A DNA stretch of 10,627 bases from Bacteroidota bacterium (GTDB lineage Bacteria; Bacteroidota; Ignavibacteria; Ignavibacteriales; Ignavibacteriaceae), in contig JAJYSI010000070.1 in the NCBI GenBank assembly GCA_021793635.1, positions 1 through 10,627 of the forward strand, read 5' to 3'. Position numbers and translations under genes: made by a program. Below the pieces are notes generated by a model, which made no database searches, was not told the DNA's origin, and saw only the letters and a program-made list of their open reading frames with translations. Below, one piece after another: positions 6,437 to 10,627 of this stretch; position 1 is the first letter of the stretch, and the number at the start of each line of letters is the position of its first letter.

Positions 6437-8374
6437 CTATTTCTTCTTTTTAGTTTCATCGTCAACTACTTCATAAGAAGCATCTTGAACTTCTTTGTCG
6501 TCGGACTTCGTTTCGCCATTAGAAGAAGCATTGTCACCTGCTTGCTGCGAAGCATCACCGGGCTGTCCTGCTCCAGGTTGCGCATAAAGTTCGGAAGCAA
6601 TTTGGCTCCACACTTTATTCAAAGATTCGGTAGCCGATTTTATCTGATCGGTATTATTAGAAGCAATAGCATCTTCAACCTTTTTTATTTCAGCTTCAAG
6701 TTTGCCTTTTGAATCAGCAGACATTTTATCTTTCAAATCTTCAATCTGTTTCTTTGTTTGGAAAACTAAACTGTCAGCCTGATTCTTTACTTCGATGCCT
6801 TCTTTTTTCATCTTATCTTCGGCAGCATGTTCTTTTGCGCTGTTCCTCATTTTTTCAACTTCATCTTTTGATAATCCGCTTGAAGAAGTAATCCTAATGC
6901 TCTGCTCTTTACCAGTAGCTTTATCCTTAGCAGCAACATGAAGAATACCGTTAGCGTCAATATCAAAAGTTACTTCAATTTGAGGGACGCCTCTAGGTGC
7001 AGGTGGAATTCCATCAAGATGAAATCTTCCTAATGACCTATTGTCATTAGCCATAGGACGCTCACCTTGCAATACATGAATTTCAACAGACGGCTGACTA
7101 TCGGAAGCTGTCGAAAAGACTTCACTTTTCTTTGTAGGTATTGTAGTATTAGCATCAATCAATTTTGTCATAACGCCGCCAAGAGTTTCAATACCAAGAG
7201 AAAGAGGTGTAACATCGAGTAAAAGGACATCTTTAACTTCACCGGTTAAAACGCCGCCTTGAATAGCTGCGCCGATTGCAACAACTTCATCAGGGTTAAC
7301 GCCTTTGTGAGGTTCTCTGTTAAAAATTTTCTTAACTAAATCCTGCACCATAGGTATTCTTGTTGAACCTCCGACAAGAATTACTTCATCAATCTGTGAA
7401 GCAGAAACGCCGGCATCTTTTATAGCTTGCTCGCAGGGAATTCTTGTTTTTTGAACAAGATCGTCTATAAGCTGTTCAAATTTTGCTCGTGTCATAGTGA
7501 TGTTCAAGTGCTTCGGTCCATCTTGCGTTGCAGTAACAAACGGAAGATTAACATCGGTCGATGAAGATGAGGAAAGTTCAATCTTGGCTTTTTCAGCGGC
7601 TTCTTTTAATCTTTGCAAAGCCATTGGATCTTTTCGGAGATCGATGCCTTCTTGTTTTTTAAATTCATCGGCTAAAAAATCGATAATTCTTTGGTCAAAG
7701 TCATCTCCGCCAAGGTGAGTATCACCGTTAGTAGATTTAACTTCAAAAACGCCATCGCCAAGAGCGAGTACAGAAACATCAAACGTTCCCCCACCAAGGT
7801 CGTAAACGGCAACGGTATGATCTTTTCCTTTTTTATCAAGACCGTAAGCGAGCGCTGCAGCAGTAGGTTCGTTGATAATTCTTCTTACTTTAAGACCTGC
7901 AATTTCACCGGCATCTTTAGTAGCCTGACGTTGCGAATCGTTGAAATAAGCAGGGACAGTAATAACAGCTTCTGTAACTTCCTGCCCTAAATATTCTTCA
8001 GCAGTTTTTTTCATTTTTTGAAGGATCATTGCGCTGATTTCGGGAGGAGAATAAACGCGGTCGCTAATTTTAACACGCGCTGAATTTCCGTCGCCAGAAA
8101 TCACTTCATAGGGAACTTTTGTTTTCTCGTCTTGCACTTCGCTAACTAATCTTCCCATAAATCTTTTAATAGAAAAGATTGTGTTTTTGGGATTAGTGAT
8201 AGCTTGTCTTTTAGCCGGCTGGCCAACCAAACGATCACCATTTTTTGTAAAGGCAACCACAGAAGGGGTAGTCCTTCCGCCTTCCGAATTTGGAATTACA
8301 ACCGGATCATTGCCTTCCATAACAGCAACGCACGAGTTTGTAGTGCCTAAGTCTATTCCAATTATTTTACCCAT
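6437..8374 (-). CDS. dnaK: Chaperone protein DnaK (Hsp70)
   Basis: ATP-driven cytoplasmic Hsp70 chaperone that folds nascent and stress-denatured proteins with DnaJ and GrpE. The 645 residues are full length. The nucleotide-binding domain shows phosphate loop 1 [10 protein letters not shown] (5-14), [16 protein letters not shown] (141-156), [12 protein letters not shown] (167-178), the second phosphate loop [10 protein letters not shown] (192-201) and VGGSTRIP (334-341). The interdomain linker VLLLDVTP is at 383-390, followed by the beta-sandwich substrate domain and a helical lid. The tail is a Gly/Gln/Asn-rich disordered stretch ending in charged residues [11 protein letters not shown], a variant of the usual acidic EEVK-type end. 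Start ATG is supported by AAGGAGT at 8384-8390, 9 nt upstream. It lies 61 nt after the Hsp20 gene on the same strand and is probably transcribed with it from the promoter near 8954-8981; no separate promoter was evident in the short gap. grpE, dnaJ and hrcA are not next to it. Confidence 0.99.
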   Translation of the reverse strand: MGKIIGIDLGTTNSCVAVMEGNDPVVIPNSEGGRTTPSVVAFTKNGDRLVGQPAKRQAITNPKNTIFSIKRFMGRLVSEVQDEKTKVPYEVISGDGNSARVKISDRVYSPPEISAMILQKMKKTAEEYLGQEVTEAVITVPAYFNDSQRQATKDAGEIAGLKVRRIINEPTAAALAYGLDKKGKDHTVAVYDLGGGTFDVSVLALGDGVFEVKSTNGDTHLGGDDFDQRIIDFLADEFKKQEGIDLRKDPMALQRLKEAAEKAKIELSSSSSTDVNLPFVTATQDGPKHLNITMTRAKFEQLIDDLVQKTRIPCEQAIKDAGVSASQIDEVILVGGSTRIPMVQDLVKKIFNREPHKGVNPDEVVAIGAAIQGGVLTGEVKDVLLLDVTPLSLGIETLGGVMTKLIDANTTIPTKKSEVFSTASDSQPSVEIHVLQGERPMANDNRSLGRFHLDGIPPAPRGVPQIEVTFDIDANGILHVAAKDKATGKEQSIRITSSSGLSKDEVEKMRNSAKEHAAEDKMKKEGIEVKNQADSLVFQTKKQIEDLKDKMSADSKGKLEAEIKKVEDAIASNNTDQIKSATESLNKVWSQIASELYAQPGAGQPGDASQQAGDNASSNGETKSDDKEVQDASYEVVDDETKKKK

Positions 8375-8402
8375 CTTACTTTTACTCCTTAGTGAATGAA
8401 TA

Positions 8403-8421
8403 AGCGGTTAATTTTTCCGCT
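8403..8421 (-). other. Small stem-loop in the hsp20-dnaK intercistronic gap
   Basis: AGCGG (8403-8407) and CCGCT (8417-8421) form a 5-bp stem with a 9-nt loop in the 61-nt gap between the Hsp20 gene and dnaK. The flanks carry a direct repeat ATGAATAAG (8396-8404 and 8427-8435). It could be an mRNA processing or partial-termination point that sets the Hsp20:DnaK ratio. The stem is short, so this is tentative. Confidence 0.2.
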
Positions 8422-8435
8422 GGTTTATGAATAAG

Positions 8436-8876
8436 TTATTTTATTTCAATTGTTTTTTCTTTAGGTGTTTTTGTTTCAGCTTTTGCAACTGAAATTGAAA
8501 GAACACCATCTTCAAATTTAGCTTCAATACTCTCCGGATTTATACCTTCGGGCAAAGTAAACACTCTTTTGAAATTTCCAAAATATCTTTCATTTCTTAA
8601 CAATTCCTTTTCTTTTTCATCTTTAAACAAGTTTTTCTTTTCTCCACTAATGGTAAGAACATTTTCCTTATAAGAAATTTTTCGATCATTTTTCTTCACG
8701 CCCGGCAATTCTAATTCAAAATAAAATTTATTTGAATCTTCCGAAATATCCACACGTGGGCTGAAGGTAAAGCCAGAATCTAGATTTAAGTTTGGAAAAT
8801 CTTTATAAAATTTTCCGCAATTACCATAAAAAGACTTGTCAGATTCTTTTGCTGGTTGAAATTTTACGAATGTCAT
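8436..8876 (-). CDS. hsp20: Hsp20-family small heat-shock protein (alpha-crystallin domain)
   Basis: ATP-independent holdase that binds unfolding proteins and passes them to DnaK. With the start chosen here it has 146 residues. A 40-residue N-terminal arm rich in Phe (FYGNCGKFYKDF) precedes the alpha-crystallin domain at about 41-133, with PRVDISEDSNKFYFELELPG, NVLTISGEKK (72-81), LRNERYFGNFKRVFTLPEG and the hallmark DGVLSISV (123-130). The C-terminal IEI triad (143-145) fits the IxI motif that docks subunits in oligomers. The frame also allows an ATG at 8888, adding MELK, but that ATG has only A/T-rich sequence upstream. The ATG at 8876 has GGAG (8883-8886) six nt ahead, so it is preferred. 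The upstream ATGGAG would then be mostly ribosome site. It is the first gene of the heat-shock pair, about 70 nt downstream of a strong promoter. Confidence 0.95.
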   Translation of the reverse strand: MTFVKFQPAKESDKSFYGNCGKFYKDFPNLNLDSGFTFSPRVDISEDSNKFYFELELPGVKKNDRKISYKENVLTISGEKKNLFKDEKEKELLRNERYFGNFKRVFTLPEGINPESIEAKFEDGVLSISVAKAETKTPKEKTIEIK

Positions 8877-8938
8877 TTTTAACTCCATTTTTTAATAATT
8901 TTGAAGTAGGTACACATATTAAATGCCAGAATATATTT

Positions 8939-8975
8939 TATGCTTAATTACTTATAATATAACTATTTAAGCATA
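8939..8975. promoter_or_regulatory. Candidate heat-shock operator: 9-bp inverted repeat straddling the -10 box
   Basis: TATGCTTAA (8939-8947) and TTAAGCATA (8967-8975) are perfect inverted repeats separated by 19 bp. One arm lies in the -35/-10 spacer and the other covers about +1 to +9, with the -10 box between them. The middle has a small palindrome TTATA-A-TATAA (8952-8962). A dimer bound here would block RNA polymerase. It is not CIRCE (TTAGCACTC-N9-GAGTGCTAA), so if it is an operator the regulator is probably not a standard HrcA site. Confidence 0.4.
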
Positions 8976-8981
8976 TGTCAA
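8954..8981 (-). promoter_or_regulatory. Sigma70-type promoter for hsp20-dnaK
   Basis: Read on the minus strand, a perfect -35 box TTGACA (8981-8976) is followed by a 16-nt spacer and a -10 box TATTAT (8959-8954). This predicts a start of transcription near 8947 and a 5' leader of about 70 nt before the preferred Hsp20 ATG. It is a housekeeping-type promoter rather than an obvious heat-shock-sigma type, which suggests that stress control is by repression. Confidence 0.6.
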
Positions 8982-9058
8982 TAGAAATAAGATATTTCAC
9001 CCATTTAGGCAGACAAACGGTAATTCTGGCACAGACATATAATTTAATGGCTAAGGCT

Positions 9059-9089
9059 GTGACAATTTTTGTAAATTTGCTTATCTTTG
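9059..9089 (+). promoter_or_regulatory. Promoter for birA-coaX
   Basis: GTGACA (9059-9064), a 17-nt spacer and TATCTT (9082-9087) form a plausible promoter. The same -10 extends to TATCTTTG (9082-9089), an exact fit to the TAnnTTTG -7 element of the Bacteroidota primary sigma factor. Transcription would start near 9094-9096, leaving a leader of about 20 nt before the birA start codon. Confidence 0.5.
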
Positions 9090-9103
9090 AATACCAAATC
9101 AAT

Positions 9104-9109
9104 AGAGGT
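9104..9109 (+). promoter_or_regulatory. Ribosome binding site fixing the TTG start of birA
   Basis: AGAGGT ends 6 nt before the TTG at 9116. No in-frame ATG or GTG gives the N-terminal residues expected of the ligase domain, so this site decides the start. Confidence 0.6.
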
Positions 9110-9115
9110 TAAAAG

Positions 9116-9892
9116 TTGTTCAACTTTGAGAGTTTTGATACCAAGGTCGACACAGAAGTTATAGGCAGAAATTTTATTTATTCTGAGGAGGTAGAATCGA
9201 CCAATTCATTTCTTTTAAATAAGTCCAATAAATTTAATTCAGAAGGCACTATCCTATTAGCAGAAAAGCAATCTAAAGGCAGAGGAAGAAAAGAACGAGT
9301 TTGGTACAGCGCAAAGGGGCAAAATCTTACTTTTTCTATTTTGCTAACAAGTAAGAAATATTTCGGTAAAAAGTTTAATTTACTAAACTTTGCAACTTCG
9401 CTTTCCGTGGCATTTGCACTTGAGAATTTATTCCAGCTAAAGACAGAGCTTAAATGGCCAAATGATGTTTTAGTAAACGGGAAAAAAATCTGTGGAATTT
9501 TACTTGAGTCGACGTCTCAAGGTAATAAAATTGAAAGAGTAGTAATTGGTATCGGGTTAAATGTTAATCAGGCTTTATTTCAAGGAAATTTTAATTTAGA
9601 ACCTACTTCGATTAAACTTGAGCTAGGCGAAAGCGTTGATCGAGAGAAATTACTTGCCGAGTTATTAAATACTTTCGAAGAAATACTTCAAAAGATGGAA
9701 TCTAAGCCTGACGAAATCATGAAAGATTGGAAAGATCGTTGTAATTTAATCGGAGAAAAGATTTCTGTAACAGAAGAAGACAATACAAAGTATGGAATTT
9801 TTGAAGACTTAGACGAAGAGGGTTTTTTGTTATTAAAGACAAAAAATAAAATTGAAAAAATTCATTTCGGCGATGTGAGTGCGGCACAATGA
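9116..9892 (+). CDS. birA: Biotin--[acetyl-CoA-carboxylase] ligase, monofunctional (no DNA-binding domain)
   Basis: Joins biotin to a lysine of biotin carboxyl carrier proteins via biotinyl-5'-AMP, in the cytoplasm. The 258-residue chain begins directly at the catalytic domain: EEVESTNSFL (24-33), the biotinyl-AMP loop GRGRKERVW (55-63; GRGRRG in E. coli), LKWPNDVLVNGKKICGILLES (112-132) with the catalytic-lysine region KWPND, and GIGLNVN (145-151). The C-terminal SH3-like domain runs from about 214 to 255. It lacks the N-terminal helix-turn-helix of E. coli BirA, so it should not be a repressor. The start is TTG at 9116, supported by AGAGGT just upstream and by the N-terminal length. The stop overlaps the coaX start by four bases (ATGA), implying translational coupling. 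The birA-coaX pairing is seen in several phyla and links two cofactor steps needed for acyl metabolism. Confidence 0.95.
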   Translation: MFNFESFDTKVDTEVIGRNFIYSEEVESTNSFLLNKSNKFNSEGTILLAEKQSKGRGRKERVWYSAKGQNLTFSILLTSKKYFGKKFNLLNFATSLSVAFALENLFQLKTELKWPNDVLVNGKKICGILLESTSQGNKIERVVIGIGLNVNQALFQGNFNLEPTSIKLELGESVDREKLLAELLNTFEEILQKMESKPDEIMKDWKDRCNLIGEKISVTEEDNTKYGIFEDLDEEGFLLLKTKNKIEKIHFGDVSAAQ

Positions 9893-10627
9893 TCTTGACT
9901 TGTGATGTTGGCAATACCAATATCAAAACCGCAGTTTTTCGCGATGACCAAATTGGAGAAATCTACACCTTTGATAAATTAGACACTTTATTTTCTTACC
10001 TCGGGAAAATTCACCCAGAAAACTTTGCAATCGCTTCAGTAGTACCTTCCACTACAAAAAGTATAACCGATTATTTGGAATCAAAGTTTGGAGTGATTCC
10101 TTTAATTATCAGAAATAACCTAAAATTCAATTTAAGAATTGATTACGATTCCAGCGAAACTTTAGGAATCGATAGGATTTGCTCAGCCGAAGGAGCTTTC
10201 AAATTATTTAAGAACTCAACTGAATTTAATAGTTACACCGAAAAAACTTATTTAATTACGATTGACTTCGGAACAGCGACTACTATCAACATTATAAGAT
10301 ACCCGGGTATTTTTTCTGGTGGATTAATTGCACCCGGATTAAAAATGATGTTCAACTCGCTTACTCAAAATACGGCGCAGCTTCCGCATGTGGATGAGAA
10401 AGATTTTAAGAAGATGATAGGTAGAGACACAAAAACATCGATAGCAAGCGGGGTAATAAATTCAATTTTAGGTATGATTGAAAAAACGCTAAAACACCTT
10501 CAAGAAAACCTCGGTGCAGGTGAGATAAAAATTTTCATTACAGGAGGAAATGCGGAAAAAATTAGTCCTCACCTTAACATTAAATATGAAAATCAAAAGG
10601 CGCTTGTACTTTTAGGAGTCAAAGCTA
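9889..10627 (+). CDS. coaX: Type III pantothenate kinase, 3'-partial
   Basis: Phosphorylates pantothenate with ATP, the first step of CoA synthesis; type III enzymes belong to the acetate/sugar kinase/Hsp70/actin fold and are not feedback-inhibited by CoA. The window holds 246 codons with no stop, and the family is usually about 250-260 residues, so only a short C-terminal piece is missing. Motifs: phosphate loop CDVGNTNIKTAVF (5-17), VVPS (residues about 51-54), LGIDR with the catalytic Asp95 (92-96), AEGAF, the second phosphate loop DFGTATT (126-132), GGLIAPG (144-150) and TGGNAE near the end, which matches the family's TGG(D/N)A motif. ATG at 9889 overlaps the birA TGA (ATGA), with no separate promoter. 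Confidence 0.96.
   Translation, partial: MILTCDVGNTNIKTAVFRDDQIGEIYTFDKLDTLFSYLGKIHPENFAIASVVPSTTKSITDYLESKFGVIPLIIRNNLKFNLRIDYDSSETLGIDRICSAEGAFKLFKNSTEFNSYTEKTYLITIDFGTATTINIIRYPGIFSGGLIAPGLKMMFNSLTQNTAQLPHVDEKDFKKMIGRDTKTSIASGVINSILGMIEKTLKHLQENLGAGEIKIFITGGNAEKISPHLNIKYENQKALVLLGVKA

Larger units (their letters stand above)
8924..9031. repeat. Widely spaced 9-bp inverted repeat in the divergent intergenic region
   Basis: TGCCAGAAT (8924-8932) and ATTCTGGCA (9023-9031) are exact inverted copies 90 bp apart. One lies in the predicted hsp20 leader and the other about 28 bp upstream of the predicted birA -35. They may be two copies of one protein-binding half-site facing each gene, or the ends of a small insertion. 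No gene lies between them. Confidence 0.25.

Noticed and set aside
6273..6891. Several plus-strand open frames over the citF end and opposite dnaK
   Set aside because: They are antisense or out of frame to citF and dnaK, which have clear family motifs; the predicted peptides look like random translations.
9026..9040. Sigma54-like -24 box (TGGCAC) upstream of birA
   Set aside because: The required GC at the -12 position is missing (TATAA instead of TTGC-type).
8889..9115. CIRCE element for HrcA control of the heat-shock genes
   Set aside because: No TTAGCACTC-N9-GAGTGCTAA or near variant was found on either strand.
9116..9892. BirA as a biotin repressor acting on the nearby promoters
   Set aside because: The protein starts at the catalytic domain and has no N-terminal helix-turn-helix.

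Overview
The window is AT-rich bacterial DNA (GC roughly in the high 30s per cent, judged by eye) with tightly packed genes. It most resembles the Bacteroidota/Ignavibacteriota/Chlorobiota assemblage. The evidence is modest: a TAnnTTTG-type -7 element upstream of birA, the overall look of DnaK, a type III pantothenate kinase paired with a stand-alone biotin ligase, and AT-rich codon use. No rRNA, tRNA, CRISPR array, transposase or phage gene is visible.

Layout. Bases 1-6298 (+ strand) hold a four-gene metabolic cluster. First is a single-chain aconitase-superfamily enzyme very like fungal homoaconitase (Lys4), cut off at its 5' end by the window edge. Next come a MmgE/PrpD-family dehydratase, a fusion of citrate lyase acyl carrier protein (CitD) with citrate lyase beta subunit (CitE), and a citrate lyase alpha subunit (CitF) that overlaps the fusion gene by ATGA. 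Bases 6299-6436 are a convergent intergenic stretch with two strong hairpins. On the minus strand, an Hsp20 small heat-shock gene and dnaK (8876 down to 6437) form a likely two-gene heat-shock operon. It has a near-consensus sigma70-type promoter with a 9-bp inverted repeat straddling the -10 box. Bases 8877-9115 are the divergent promoter region. From 9116 to the window end (+ strand), birA and coaX overlap by ATGA; coaX is truncated by the window end.

How the genes work together. The first cluster contains every protein domain of a three-part citrate-lyase-type enzyme (ACP, lyase, CoA/ACP transferase) plus two different families that remove or add water on tri- or dicarboxylic acids. The simplest reading is a pathway that moves a hydroxyl group through an unsaturated intermediate and then splits the product into acetate (or another acid) and a 2-oxoacid. 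The substrate is not given by the sequence: citrate/isocitrate, 2-methylcitrate, citramalate/mesaconate and homocitrate-like acids are all possible. The CitD attachment-site region and one conserved CitF motif both depart from the E. coli citrate lyase sequences as I recall them, which hints that the enzyme is not an ordinary citrate lyase. The accessory genes citC, citG and citX are not in the window.

The remaining genes are housekeeping: protein folding (Hsp20 holdase with DnaK foldase) and cofactor metabolism (biotin attachment and the first step of CoA synthesis). The most unusual material is the hydro-lyase/lyase cluster with its CitD-CitE fusion. After that come the nested inverted-repeat element between its second and third genes and the non-CIRCE palindrome on the heat-shock promoter.
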